The notes: generated from the letters alone by a model not told the origin. 64,000 nucleotides of DNA from Pedobacter sp. Leaf170 (GCF_920984665.1 NZ_CAKLBP010000001.1:710858-774857); one strand, 5' to 3'; shown: positions 18,295 to 27,131, numbered from the stretch's first letter. Numbers and translations: made by a program.

Positions 18295-19302
18295 TTAAAG
18301 GTTTATAATTAATGTTGCTTTATAAGTATTTCCATTGTTCGCAATTAGCAAATCATGTTTATCAGGGTAAATTAAATCTAACCTACGATGAATATTTACT
18401 AACCCAATGCCGCTGGTATGATCTTTTTGCGCATGGCTGATTTTATTACTCACTTCAAAACTTAACCTTTTTTGATAAACTTTTAAACGCACTCTTATTG
18501 GATGTTTTTCATCATTTAACACACCATGCTTAAATGCATTTTCTAAAAAGGGAATCAACATTAAAGCTGCAATTTTTTGTTCCTCTATTCCTTCCGCTTT
18601 AAAATCTACATAAAAATTAGGTTCAAATCGCATGCGGAAGAGTTCAATGTAGCTTTCCAGGTAATCAACTTCTTTGCTTAAACTAACTTTGCCATCCGGA
18701 CTATCATTTAAAGTATAGCGCATTAAATCTGATAACCTAAGTACCGCATTAGCTAATTTATCTGAAACGGGAATCGCCAGCGAGTATACGTAATTTAAGG
18801 TATTGTATAAAAAATGTGGATTAATTTGCGATTTTAAAAAAGCTAATTCTGATTTTACCACCTCATCTTTCAGCTTTCTGTTTGCAATTTCAGTTCTAAA
18901 ATTTTGCTGTATCGCATAAACCGCAGCCGGAACAACAAGAAATGCAATGCTGTAATAAATATTATCGGATATATATTTTGAGACAGGTGTATCATCCGAA
19001 TAATTTTTCATACCGAACCATTCGAAATATAATATTTGCTCAATTAGATATCTCATGGAAATGAATATGGCAACTGTAAAAAGGATTCCGGCAATTAACT
19101 GAAATATCTTCTCACGCTTTAAAAAGCTGGGATAAAGCCACAAATAGCAAATATAAAATTCAACAATTTGTATAAAATTCATTGATATGTCAAATGCAGA
19201 TTGCCTTAACGTAACACCTTTGATTAGTGCTTCACCATAAAAATAAGCCAACACAGCTATCCAGCATATAAAGTGTATAACAATGGTTCTGATTTTTCTC
19301 AT
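18295..19302 (-). CDS. LytS/YehU-type sensor histidine kinase
   Basis: A 335-residue membrane kinase. Four hydrophobic helices fill residues 8-135 without a large extracytoplasmic domain. The His_kinase domain follows, with the phospho-acceptor H163 in LKSQINPHFLYNTLN and the ATPase part IPFLENAFKHGV and HTSGIGLVNIHRRLDLIY. It is transcribed together with the LytTR regulator two bases downstream. The stimulus is unknown; such short sensors often read membrane or peptide signals. Confidence 0.95.
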   Translation of the reverse strand: MRKIRTIVIHFICWIAVLAYFYGEALIKGVTLRQSAFDISMNFIQIVEFYICYLWLYPSFLKREKIFQLIAGILFTVAIFISMRYLIEQILYFEWFGMKNYSDDTPVSKYISDNIYYSIAFLVVPAAVYAIQQNFRTEIANRKLKDEVVKSELAFLKSQINPHFLYNTLNYVYSLAIPVSDKLANAVLRLSDLMRYTLNDSPDGKVSLSKEVDYLESYIELFRMRFEPNFYVDFKAEGIEEQKIAALMLIPFLENAFKHGVLNDEKHPIRVRLKVYQKRLSFEVSNKISHAQKDHTSGIGLVNIHRRLDLIYPDKHDLLIANNGNTYKATLIINL

Positions 19303-19393
19303 ATGGTAAAACTAGATAAAGTAATTCGCCTGATATATTTTGTTATGCAAAACGGCTCAAAAATTATCCCAACAGGTTGTTTACAACGATAAA

Positions 19394-19876
19394 CTATAGA
19401 ACCAGCAACATCCATACATTGCAGGCAAAGTGCCCAGAATTGCCTAAAGGACTAGCCAAATTTTTAAATCCAGCTTTCTCGTACATACCAATTGCTGTAT
19501 TTAATTCGGGGAAAGATTCAAGGTAAACTTCATTGTAGCCGAAGTGCTGAGCTGATTCAATACTTTTTTCCATCAGCATTTTTCCAATACCTTTACCTCT
19601 TGATGCTGCAGAGACATAAAATTTTACCAGTTCTACGCAACCATCAGGTAAACCATCGGTTGGGTAAATGCCACATCCACCTAAAATTACACCATCTTCT
19701 TCGGCGAGCCAATAAACTGAACCTTCTTTCTCAAATAACTCATAAAGTGAATCTGTTGTCGGGTCGGTATATACTGTGCCAGGTTTATCAATCTTAAATT
19801 CTCTAAAAATAACTCTAATTACTTCTGCAATAATCGGATTATCTTTTCGCTCTATTTTTCTGATGGTTATTGACAT
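19394..19876 (-). CDS. GNAT family N-acetyltransferase
   Basis: A 160-residue GNAT protein. The acetyl-CoA loop is visible as SAASRGKGIGKMLMEKSIE (about residues 88-106, pattern R/Q-x-x-G-x-G/A), preceded by the strand ELVKFYV and followed by YLESFPELNTAIGMYEKAGF, typical for this fold. The acceptor substrate is unknown. It is set apart from the neighbouring kinase gene by 91 bp and has its own -7 element. Confidence 0.9.
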   Translation of the reverse strand: MSITIRKIERKDNPIIAEVIRVIFREFKIDKPGTVYTDPTTDSLYELFEKEGSVYWLAEEDGVILGGCGIYPTDGLPDGCVELVKFYVSAASRGKGIGKMLMEKSIESAQHFGYNEVYLESFPELNTAIGMYEKAGFKNLASPLGNSGHFACNVWMLLVL

Positions 19877-19927
19877 TCTACAACAAATTTTGGGATATAA
19901 CGCTTTGACAACATTCTGTTAACAATA

Positions 19928-19935
19928 CAAAGGTA
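19928..19935 (-). promoter_or_regulatory. -7 element ahead of the GNAT gene
   Basis: The minus strand reads TACCTTTG, an exact TAnnTTTG match 51 nt before the GNAT ATG, in the divergent gap with the DUF47 gene. Confidence 0.5.
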
Positions 19936-19960
19936 CATTTACTTATATTTTATTTTATTT

Positions 19961-20602
19961 ATGAATCAGATTTTTAGTTTATTTATACCCAAAGACAGAA
20001 CATTCCAGCCGCTATTTGAAACAGGTGCAAAAAATTTGATTAATATTTCAGAAGCATTGGTTTTATATCTGCGCTCTAAAGACCAATCGGTTAAAGACAG
20101 GCTCTCTAAAGAAATAAAAAACATGGAAGCGGTTGGCGATAAGGCAACTAACACCATCTACGATGAGCTGAATAACAATTTTATTGTTCCGTTTGATAGA
20201 CAAGACGTACATGCATTGGCTACAAGTATCGATGATATAGCCGATGAAATCCTTTCCATCCTGACGAAAATTGAGCTTTATCAATTAATCGACTTCAAAG
20301 AGCCAATTGTAAAATTTGCAGAAATCATTTGTAAAATGTGCACTATTCTTTCAGTTTCCATTAATGAAATTAAGGATTTTAAGAACAAACAGATAATTAT
20401 CGATATCTGTACCGATATTAAACAATTAGAAAATAAAGCAGACAGGCTTTATGAACAATCAATTTCTATATTGTTCGAAAGTGAATTTGATGCAATCACG
20501 TTAATCAGGCAATCGGAGGTTTTGGCTCTATTTGAAAAAACAGCCGATAAATGCGGCGACTTAGCCATAACTATTGAAACAATTTTCCTTAAAAACGCCT
20601 AG
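19961..20602 (+). CDS. DUF47 (PhoU-like) phosphate transport accessory protein
   Basis: The 213-residue all-helical protein starts NQIFSLFIPKDRTFQPLFE and has the PhoU-like E/DxxxD metal-binding repeats (AVGDKATNTIYDELN, DIDDIADEILSILTKIELY read as TSIDDIADEI, and DKCGDLAITIE). DUF47 proteins usually accompany a Pit-type phosphate transporter gene; here none follows. The next gene is a small acidic protein, so this copy may act on a transporter encoded elsewhere. Confidence 0.9.
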   Translation: MNQIFSLFIPKDRTFQPLFETGAKNLINISEALVLYLRSKDQSVKDRLSKEIKNMEAVGDKATNTIYDELNNNFIVPFDRQDVHALATSIDDIADEILSILTKIELYQLIDFKEPIVKFAEIICKMCTILSVSINEIKDFKNKQIIIDICTDIKQLENKADRLYEQSISILFESEFDAITLIRQSEVLALFEKTADKCGDLAITIETIFLKNA

Positions 20603-20694
20603 TTTATACACTTTTCAAAATACTATTCTTTTAAATAGATTGTAAAATATCAAAACAAAAGACACGTAAAAACCTTTTGATATAAAAAGGTATT

Positions 20695-20991
20695 ATGGAA
20701 AATCAAGATAAAAACCAAAATCCAAAAGCTGAACAGGATCCTCAGTCTTTAGTAGAAACTATTATTCCTTCAACATCAACAGAAGAAAGTAAAACGACTG
20801 AAGTGAAACACAAAATCACTTTAGAAACGCCAAAAACAGGTGCTGATGATGAAAATGTAAATAAAGAGGATGAAAACGATGCTGCAAACAAGAATAGCGA
20901 GCCAGAAAGCGCTAAACAAGAAGTTGAATCGGCAGATAATAAAGATGTTGATGATGATGAAGGCGATAAGATAGAAACCGTTGCTCCATAA
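20695..20991 (+). CDS. Small highly acidic protein of unknown function
   Basis: A 98-residue product made almost only of D, E, K, N, Q, S and T, with no hydrophobic core, so probably disordered. It starts MENQDKNQNPKAEQDPQSL and ends DDDEGDKIETVAP. No family is recognised. Another disordered acidic protein (42995-43402) has similar composition. The open frame is preceded by an AT-rich 90-bp gap. Confidence 0.65.
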   Translation: MENQDKNQNPKAEQDPQSLVETIIPSTSTEESKTTEVKHKITLETPKTGADDENVNKEDENDAANKNSEPESAKQEVESADNKDVDDDEGDKIETVAP

Positions 20992-21055
20992 AGTATTTGG
21001 CGAGATAATTGTTATATCGCTAAAATAATCTTACTTACTTGGTATTATGACACAC

Positions 21056-21655
21056 ATGAAAAAAACACTATTTTTTTGCCTTCTAACCATTACGATTTTT
21101 GGTTGCGGCATTAATAAACAGGCTCAGCAAATTAAAGCTTTAGAAGCCTGTACCTACAAAATAAAGAATGTAAATTCAATTACTTTAGCCGGTACTGATT
21201 TAAGCAAGCTCCTTAACCAACAAGATTTTAATATTGCAAGCCTGCCTGGCGTTGCTTTAGGTTTATTGAGAAAAGATATTCCACTCAGAGCAAACCTTAA
21301 TCTTGAAATTACTAATCCATCTACAAACTTAGCTGCAATAAATCAGTTTGAATATAAAATATTGGTTAACAACACCGATTTAGCAGAAGGAATAGTAAAC
21401 CAGCCGGTTAGCATTCCGCAAGGTCAAACCGTTATGGTTCCTGTACAAATGGGAAGCAATATTTATGGATTAATATCAAGCGGAAATGTTTTAAGCGACA
21501 TTATTAAAGCAGCGCAAAAAGGCGCTAAAAACGATGATAAGCTTGGTTTATTGACGATAAAAATTAAGCCGACATTTATGATTGGCAACACACCAGTTAA
21601 ATATCCTGGCTACATTGCCATTAATAAAGACATTAGCAATAAAATATTATTGTAA
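21056..21655 (+). CDS. LEA-type-2-like lipoprotein
   Basis: About 199 residues from the ATG at 21056. The N-terminus is a lipoprotein signal (KKTLFFCLLTITIFGCGIN) with the acylated Cys in FGC. The remaining 170 residues form the beta-rich pattern of LEA14/WHy domains: NLNLEITNPSTNLAAINQF, TDLAEGIVNQPVSIPQG and VPVQMG. Such proteins are thought to protect envelope or stress-exposed components; the function here is unknown. An in-frame ATG at 21047 also exists. It is followed by a bidirectional terminator. Confidence 0.78.
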   Translation: MKKTLFFCLLTITIFGCGINKQAQQIKALEACTYKIKNVNSITLAGTDLSKLLNQQDFNIASLPGVALGLLRKDIPLRANLNLEITNPSTNLAAINQFEYKILVNNTDLAEGIVNQPVSIPQGQTVMVPVQMGSNIYGLISSGNVLSDIIKAAQKGAKNDDKLGLLTIKIKPTFMIGNTPVKYPGYIAINKDISNKILL

Positions 21656-21676
21656 AATAAAGTCACGTGTAGATGC

Positions 21677-21712
21677 AAAGCCTCCAAAATTTAAATAATT
21701 ATGGAGGCTTTT
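21677..21712. terminator. Bidirectional terminator between two convergent genes
   Basis: AAAGCCTCCA and TGGAGGCTTT pair in a 10-bp stem around a loop of about 15 nt, between the convergent LEA-like lipoprotein and S41 peptidase genes. A and T runs flank it on both sides. Confidence 0.85.
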
Positions 21713-21718
21713 GTATGC

Positions 21719-23317
21719 TTAAAACTTTTTAGACGGTTCTTTAACCATTCCTTTAAAGCCGCTCTGGTCTAATTGTTCAGAAACCAATTTAATTTCAGCT
21801 GATGATAACCTTTGTAAACTTGTTGTAGAATTTGCCCCTAGTGTAGCTGATTTAGCTGCCGTGGTTACAAAACTCCCGGTTCTTGCGTAAGTTAGCGCAA
21901 GGTTAAGTAAACTTTCACTTGCATCGCCCCAATCTTTCGTTAAGTCTTCGTAAGCTTCTTTATCTACCGCCAAACCCGAATAATAACCTCCAACACCTAA
22001 TTGGTTCTTTGTTTCAAATTCTGGAATATACATTTCAACCTTATCAATTTTAATAGGGAAAAAACCAACAGGCTTACCATAAGTTTGTGTACCTATTAAT
22101 TTTACATCCATAACCGGTTTCAAGCAATTAATGGTTAATTCGCTTGCGGATGCAGTTGCTTCGGTAACAATAAAATATACTCTGTTCAAATTTAATGAAC
22201 CTGATTTTGCAAAACGCTCAATGTTATCTGCAGAAGTTGATGAATAATCTAAATCGGCATAGGTTGCATATTTACCATTTACGCCTCCTGTAAAACTTTG
22301 TATTTTACCTTGCGCATCGAGGAGTGGTTGATGCGATATAACCGTTGCTTTCTTCTGCTCCTTAGTTAAGTTATTTAACCCTTGCAGGTATGAATTATAA
22401 TAAGAAGTATACATTACATTTCCATTCTGGCCAGATGGAGCCAGTATATCTATAATTTGAGTTGCAGTGCTCACATAACCGCCACCATTGTAGCGCAAAT
22501 CTACAATTACTTCTGTTACGCCTTGTGTTGCAAAATTTGCAAATGTTGAGTTTATTGCAGCTGTAACATTGTTTGTATAACTGTTAAATACTACATAACC
22601 TACTTTTTTTGTCCCAACGGTATAAACGTTTGTAAACAGAATTGGATTTAAAGTATAGGTAGATTTTGAAACTGTAACGCTTTTACTAACGCCAGCTAAA
22701 TCTGTAAAGGTTAAATTAATCGAAGCAGCAGTTCCAAATAATGCATCATTTAAAAAAGCCACATTACCTGAGCTGTAAGAGATATTTGTTCGACCATTTA
22801 TTGCGGTTATTCTGCATCCTCTTGTTAATCCCTGTGCACTGGCTGGCGAATTTGGATAAACATATTTAATGCGTAAATCTGGAATGGTGTTGTACAAAAC
22901 AGAAAAACCAAAATCATTTTCTGTACCATTTAAATCTGCCTTAAGTGCAGCGGTTTTTCCTGTTGCACCATAATCAAAAAATGAATATTTGGGAGAGGTG
23001 CTATTCGCAACATATTCATAAGGCAAACCTGTATCCGGATTTTTAGAATACTGCGTTATAGCGAACAGTTCAGTTTCATTACTACTAAAACTTCTTGGTT
23101 TAAATACTTCGTAAGTTGGCAACGAAGTATTCCAATAATAAAGTTCTTTAGCGTATAGAAAAATTGAATCTTTAGTAAGTTCATCCCGGGTACCTACCGG
23201 ATTTACGGGTGTGGGCGGTACAACATCTGGCGAAGTGCTGTTTTTTTTACAAGCAGAAACCAAAATAAGGCCAAACAACACTGTTGATACTAGTGGTTTG
23301 ATACAGAAATTTTTCAT
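21719..23317 (-). CDS. S41 family C-terminal processing peptidase, lipoprotein
   Basis: A 532-residue exported protease. The signal has a lipobox ending at Cys23 (GLILVSAC). A PDZ-like domain lies near residues 135-225 (VYPNSPASAQGLTRGCRITAING), followed by the tail-specific protease core: EVIVDLRYNGGGYVS near 270-283, the nucleophile region ATASASE at 387-393 and the paired lysine in GTQTYGKP (K415). It probably cleaves or trims proteins at the outer-membrane surface or in the periplasm. Two hundred residues longer than many CtpA relatives because of the N-terminal segment. Confidence 0.92.
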   Translation of the reverse strand: MKNFCIKPLVSTVLFGLILVSACKKNSTSPDVVPPTPVNPVGTRDELTKDSIFLYAKELYYWNTSLPTYEVFKPRSFSSNETELFAITQYSKNPDTGLPYEYVANSTSPKYSFFDYGATGKTAALKADLNGTENDFGFSVLYNTIPDLRIKYVYPNSPASAQGLTRGCRITAINGRTNISYSSGNVAFLNDALFGTAASINLTFTDLAGVSKSVTVSKSTYTLNPILFTNVYTVGTKKVGYVVFNSYTNNVTAAINSTFANFATQGVTEVIVDLRYNGGGYVSTATQIIDILAPSGQNGNVMYTSYYNSYLQGLNNLTKEQKKATVISHQPLLDAQGKIQSFTGGVNGKYATYADLDYSSTSADNIERFAKSGSLNLNRVYFIVTEATASASELTINCLKPVMDVKLIGTQTYGKPVGFFPIKIDKVEMYIPEFETKNQLGVGGYYSGLAVDKEAYEDLTKDWGDASESLLNLALTYARTGSFVTTAAKSATLGANSTTSLQRLSSAEIKLVSEQLDQSGFKGMVKEPSKKF

Positions 23318-23951
23318 AAAAAATTGATTTCCAAAGGGATTTAATATAAATACGAATAAATAGGAACAATAGTTTACCTAAATGAGCGATTTATTAAATA
23401 TACGCAATATTATACTTTTTAAGTATGCATATGTTTTGTAAAGTTTATTTCAAAAACACCAAAAAAGCCTCTCATTGCTGAAAGGCCTTTTCTGTAATAA
23501 TACAGGATGGGATGTTAAATTCTTCTATTTTTAGAACCGACTTATTTTAATAAGCCTTTATAAACATTAATTGCTTTATAAAAAAACTGATTGCTCAAAC
23601 AAAGTATTTTAAAAGTTATAATCTATTCAATCCTTATCTAAATAAACAGGTTCGAATTGAACGATTATAAAGAGCGCTATATTAATTTAATGATGTGAAT
23701 TTATTTAAAAGTAGCTTGTTAAAATAACAAAGTAGATGAAATGCCTGAAATAATCGATATACTTATTTCTGTAACTAATGGATAATTAAATATACAAAAA
23801 ATATTTGTTTTTAATACTAATCAAACGTTTGTTTTACAATTAGAAGTAAATTTTGCATTACAATTTCAACTCATATTTTTAAGCTTTACAACTTTAATGT
23901 TTATTATATTTATATAGATATTTAACTGGGAATAATAAAATTGGAGAAACT
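23318..23951. other. Gene-free AT-rich region with an orphan hairpin
   Basis: I see no gene in these 634 bases. At 23461-23494 is a terminator-like hairpin (AAAAGCCTCTCATTGCTGAAAGGCCTTTT) with no gene ending nearby on either strand. It closely resembles the terminator at 24418-24447 after the SRPBCC gene. A leftover terminator of a lost gene is one explanation. A TATATTTA box about 40 bp before the next ATG may be a -7 element. Confidence 0.5.
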
Positions 23952-24377
23952 ATGGAAAAATTACAATTCGTAAAACAGATTAAAGCAAGTCCGGAAAAGG
24001 TTTGGAACATCTTATTTGGAGAAAAAACTTACAGTTTATGGACCACTCCTTTTGCCGAAAACTCAACAGTTGATACTGATTGGCAAAAAGGCAGCAAGGC
24101 TATTTTTGGAGATGGAACAGGCAATGGCATGATTGCGAGAATTAAGGAAAATATCCGCAATGAATATTTATCTATAGAACATCTTGGCGAAATTAAAGAA
24201 GGTAAGGAAGATTACGACAATAATTGGAGTGGCACCTTAGAAAATTACACTTTAGAAGCCACTGATGGTGGAACACTTTTAAAAATAGACATGGGCGTAG
24301 AAGATGAATGGAAACCTTATTTTAACGAAACCTGGCCAAAAGCCTTAGATAAAGTTGCTGAATTAGCGGAAGCTTAG
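23952..24377 (+). CDS. SRPBCC (AHSA1-like) domain protein
   Basis: A 141-residue protein with the START-like fold signature of AHSA1 proteins: KLQFVKQIKASPEKVWNILF at the N-terminus, LWTTPFAENSTVDTDWQKG, and the C-terminal helix NETWPKALDKVAELAEA. These proteins bind small hydrophobic ligands or act in stress responses; the ligand is unknown. A Shine-Dalgarno-like GGAGA lies seven bases before the ATG, unusual in this AT-rich neighbourhood. It is a single gene with its own terminator. Confidence 0.88.
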   Translation: MEKLQFVKQIKASPEKVWNILFGEKTYSLWTTPFAENSTVDTDWQKGSKAIFGDGTGNGMIARIKENIRNEYLSIEHLGEIKEGKEDYDNNWSGTLENYTLEATDGGTLLKIDMGVEDEWKPYFNETWPKALDKVAELAEA

Positions 24378-24417
24378 ATGAGCCAAAAATAATGGTTGAT
24401 AAATTTGTTTTAAAACA

Positions 24418-24447
24418 AAAAGCCTTTCATTGCTGAAAGGCTTTTTA
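24418..24447 (+). terminator. Terminator after the SRPBCC gene and the first tRNA-Phe
   Basis: AAAAAGCCTTTCA and TGAAAGGCTTTTT form a strong stem with a 4-nt loop. On the plus strand it is 40 nt after the SRPBCC stop; on the minus strand it directly follows the 3' end of tRNA-Phe at 24453, so it may serve both. Confidence 0.9.
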
Positions 24448-24452
24448 GGAAG

Positions 24453-24525
24453 TGGTGCCACCTGGATTCGAACCAGGGACACAAGGATTTTCAGTCCTTT
24501 GCTCTACCGACTGAGCTATGGCACC
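24453..24525 (-). tRNA. tRNA-Phe (anticodon GAA), copy 1
   Basis: The 73-nt minus-strand sequence folds into a full cloverleaf: acceptor stem GGTGCCA/TGGCACC, D-arm GCTCAGTCGGTAGAGC, anticodon loop CTGAAAA with GAA, and T-arm with GGTTCGAATCC. The discriminator is A; CCA is not encoded. Identical in sequence to copy 2 downstream. Confidence 0.97.
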
Positions 24526-24540
24526 TCCCGTTTGGGATTG

Positions 24541-24570
24541 CAAATGTAATATTCTTTTTTTCAAATCCAA
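24541..24570 (-). promoter_or_regulatory. Promoter of tRNA-Phe copy 1
   Basis: On the minus strand TTG (24568-24570) lies 19 bp before TACATTTG (24541-24548), an exact TAnnTTTG match 16 bp from the mature tRNA 5' end. Confidence 0.75.
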
Positions 24571-24610
24571 GAATGCTTTTGCAAAAAATAACATTCTTTA
24601 ATTCAAAATA

Positions 24611-24640
24611 AAAAAGCCTTTTATTTCTAAAAGGCTTTTG
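24611..24640 (-). terminator. Terminator between the two tRNA-Phe genes
   Basis: AAAAAGCCTTTT and AAAAGGCTTTT form a stem directly after the 3' end of the second tRNA-Phe on the minus strand, so each tRNA is its own transcription unit. Confidence 0.8.
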
Positions 24641-24643
24641 AAG

Positions 24644-24716
24644 TGGTGCCACCTGGATTCGAACCAGGGACACAAGGATTTTCAGTCCTTTGCTCTACCG
24701 ACTGAGCTATGGCACC
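24644..24716 (-). tRNA. tRNA-Phe (anticodon GAA), copy 2
   Basis: A 73-nt cloverleaf identical to copy 1, with GAA anticodon, discriminator A and no encoded CCA. The immediate upstream 24 bases (GGGAG, AAACG, TTGCAATCCC region) also match copy 1, so promoter, leader and gene were duplicated together. Confidence 0.97.
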
Positions 24717-24731
24717 TCCCGTTTGGGATTG

Positions 24732-24761
24732 CAAATGTAGTGTTCTTTTTCCAAAAGCAAA
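24732..24761 (-). promoter_or_regulatory. Promoter of tRNA-Phe copy 2
   Basis: On the minus strand TTTG (24758-24761) is 18 bp from TACATTTG (24732-24739); the latter ends 16 bp before the mature 5' end, the same spacing as in copy 1. Confidence 0.8.
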
Positions 24762-24935
24762 ATTTTTTTTTCAAAAACAAGCTCGCTAGCTGATTATCAA
24801 TAAATTAATTTTTTTAAGCTTAAAATATATTTCGCTTTTAATAATTTAGAATAAATACAAACTGAAGTTTTTTTATGCATGCATAACAATTAATTTAAAT
24901 TAAATATCCTAATTTAGCGCAACAATCCTAACTAC

Positions 24936-26237
24936 ATGGTGAGCCAAATCTTATTTCTTGCACTTACTGTTGCTGCAATAGCCCTTTTTACGGTTAATAT
25001 GCGCAAAATTATCCGCAACATTCGTTTGGGTAAAGCTGTTGATCGAAATGATCAGCCACAAAAAAGATTGATGACCATGTTACGCGTAGCTTTTGGTCAG
25101 TCTAAAATGGTTGTAAAACCTATACCTGCATTTCTACACTTCTTCGTTTATATTGGTTTTGTTATCATCAATATAGAAGTATTAGAAATAATGATTGATG
25201 GCTTATTCGGCACACACAGAATTTTTCATGGTTTGGGCGGTTTATATAATTTCTTAATCGGTTCTTTCGAAATACTTGCCTTTACCGTTTGGTTAGCTTG
25301 TATCATCTTTTTTATCAGAAGAAATGTTTTAAACCTGAAACGCTTTAAAGGTGTTGAAATGACTAGTTGGCCAAAATCTGATGCCAATTACATTCTAATC
25401 ACAGAGGTTTTGTTAATGACGGCTTTTCTGTTGATGAATGCAGCAGATGCAAAATTGCAGTTGTTAGGTTACGACCATTATGTATCTGCAGGCTCATTTC
25501 CTATCAGTCAGTTTTTGGTAAATTTACTGCCAAATTCCACTCAATCTCTTGTAATGATTGAAAGAAGTACCTGGTGGTTTCACATCATCGGCATTTTGGC
25601 CTTTTTAAATTACTTACCATATTCAAAACACTTTCACATACTATTCGCATTCCCAAATACGTATTATTCAAATCTAAATCCAAAAGGAGAATTTACAAAC
25701 ATGGCTTCTGTTACCAATGAAGTTAAAGCCATGCTCGACCCTTCATTTGTTCCGGCAGAAACCGAAGCTGGTAAGTTCGGCGCTAAAGATGCTACCGATT
25801 TAAATTGGGTAAACCTGATGAATGCCTATACTTGTACAGAATGTGGCCGCTGTACCTCAGTTTGTCCGGCTAATATAACAGGCAAGTTATTGTCGCCACG
25901 CAAAATTATGATGGATACCCGCGACAGAATTACTGAAATCGGGAAGAATATTGATAAACACGGAGCAGAGCATCAGGATGGAAAATCTTTATTGGATGAT
26001 TATATTACCAGAGAAGAAATCTGGGCATGCACAAGTTGTAACGCATGTGTTCAGGCTTGCCCGGTAAACATCGATCCGCTACAAATTATTACTGAATTAA
26101 GGCGTTTTGCAGTGATGGAAGAATCTCAGGCACCAGGTAGCATTAATACAATGATGGGCAATATTGAAAACAATCAGGCACCCTGGAAATATTCTCCTGC
26201 TGACCGTTTTAATTGGGCAGAAGAAAATAATGGTTGA
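24936..26237 (+). CDS. Membrane-anchored iron-sulfur oxidoreductase subunit (HdrC/GlpC-like with membrane domain)
   Basis: A 433-residue protein. The N-terminal 240 residues form about five to six membrane helices resembling a b-type cytochrome anchor with several His (H68, H94, H98, H216). Two [4Fe-4S] motifs follow: CTECGRCTSVCP (C300, C303, C306, C310) and CTSCNACVQACP (C365, C368, C371, C375). The next gene encodes the CCG-domain partner. Together they resemble heterodisulfide-reductase-like or glycolate/lactate-oxidase-type electron carriers that pass electrons to quinone; donor unknown. Confidence 0.88.
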   Translation: MVSQILFLALTVAAIALFTVNMRKIIRNIRLGKAVDRNDQPQKRLMTMLRVAFGQSKMVVKPIPAFLHFFVYIGFVIINIEVLEIMIDGLFGTHRIFHGLGGLYNFLIGSFEILAFTVWLACIIFFIRRNVLNLKRFKGVEMTSWPKSDANYILITEVLLMTAFLLMNAADAKLQLLGYDHYVSAGSFPISQFLVNLLPNSTQSLVMIERSTWWFHIIGILAFLNYLPYSKHFHILFAFPNTYYSNLNPKGEFTNMASVTNEVKAMLDPSFVPAETEAGKFGAKDATDLNWVNLMNAYTCTECGRCTSVCPANITGKLLSPRKIMMDTRDRITEIGKNIDKHGAEHQDGKSLLDDYITREEIWACTSCNACVQACPVNIDPLQIITELRRFAVMEESQAPGSINTMMGNIENNQAPWKYSPADRFNWAEENNG

Positions 26238-26342
26238 GGTTGAAACCAAAGTTAAAGATTAAAGAAAACGCTTAATACGTTATTTTCATCACGTCTTGAT
26301 ACTTGATACCTAATACTTGATACTAAATAGAACAGACAAAAA

Positions 26343-27131
26343 ATGGAATTTAAAGTACCAACAATGGCCGAGTTAATGGCTGCAGGAGAAGAACCAGAAA
26401 TATTATTTTGGGTGGGTTGTGCCGGGAGTTATGATGAACGGGCACAAAAAATCACACGTGATATTTGCAAGATCCTTCATCATGTTGGTATAAAATATGC
26501 AGTTTTAGGTACCGAAGAAAGCTGTACAGGCGACCCTGCAAAAAGAGCTGGCAATGAGTTTTTATTCCAGATGCAGGCCATGACAAATATTGAGGTTTTG
26601 AATGCCTACAATATCAAAAAAATTGTAACGGGTTGCCCGCATTGTTTCAATACCATTAAAAATGAATATCCGGGTTTGGGTGGAACTTATGATGTTATTC
26701 ACCACACACAACTTATTCAGGATTTAATTAATGAAGGTAAATTAAAAGCTGAAGGCGGCGAAAGTTTCAAAGGCAAAAAAATTACTTATCATGATCCTTG
26801 CTATCTTGGCAGAGGAAACGGAATTTACGAAGCGCCCAGAAAAGCGCTTGAAGTTTTAGATGCACAGCTAGTAGAAATGAAACGTTGTAAAAGTAACGGT
26901 TTATGCTGCGGAGCAGGTGGTGCACAAATGTTTAAAGAACCAGAAAAAGGCAACAAAGACATTAATGTAGAGCGTATTGATGAAGCTTTGGAAACCAACC
27001 CACAAGTGATAGCTGCAGGTTGCCCATTCTGCATGACCATGTTAAGCGATGGAATCAAGTTAAAAGATAAAGAACAAGAGGTAAAAGTATTGGATATCGC
27101 TGAAATTACTGCAAGAGCAAACGGCTTATAA
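26343..27131 (+). CDS. CCG-domain iron-sulfur protein (HdrB/LutA-like)
   Basis: A 262-residue protein with two cysteine-rich CCG domains. The first shows CAGSYDERA, ESCTGDPAKRAGN and TGCPHCFNTI; the second shows TYHDPCYLGRGNG, GLCCGAGGAQMF and AAGCPFCMTML. Such domains bind unusual Fe-S clusters in HdrB, GlpC and LutA. It is the partner of the membrane Fe-S protein 105 bp upstream; the gap contains TACTTGATAC-type short repeats. Its end overlaps the end of the convergent next gene by six bases. Confidence 0.9.
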   Translation: MEFKVPTMAELMAAGEEPEILFWVGCAGSYDERAQKITRDICKILHHVGIKYAVLGTEESCTGDPAKRAGNEFLFQMQAMTNIEVLNAYNIKKIVTGCPHCFNTIKNEYPGLGGTYDVIHHTQLIQDLINEGKLKAEGGESFKGKKITYHDPCYLGRGNGIYEAPRKALEVLDAQLVEMKRCKSNGLCCGAGGAQMFKEPEKGNKDINVERIDEALETNPQVIAAGCPFCMTMLSDGIKLKDKEQEVKVLDIAEITARANGL

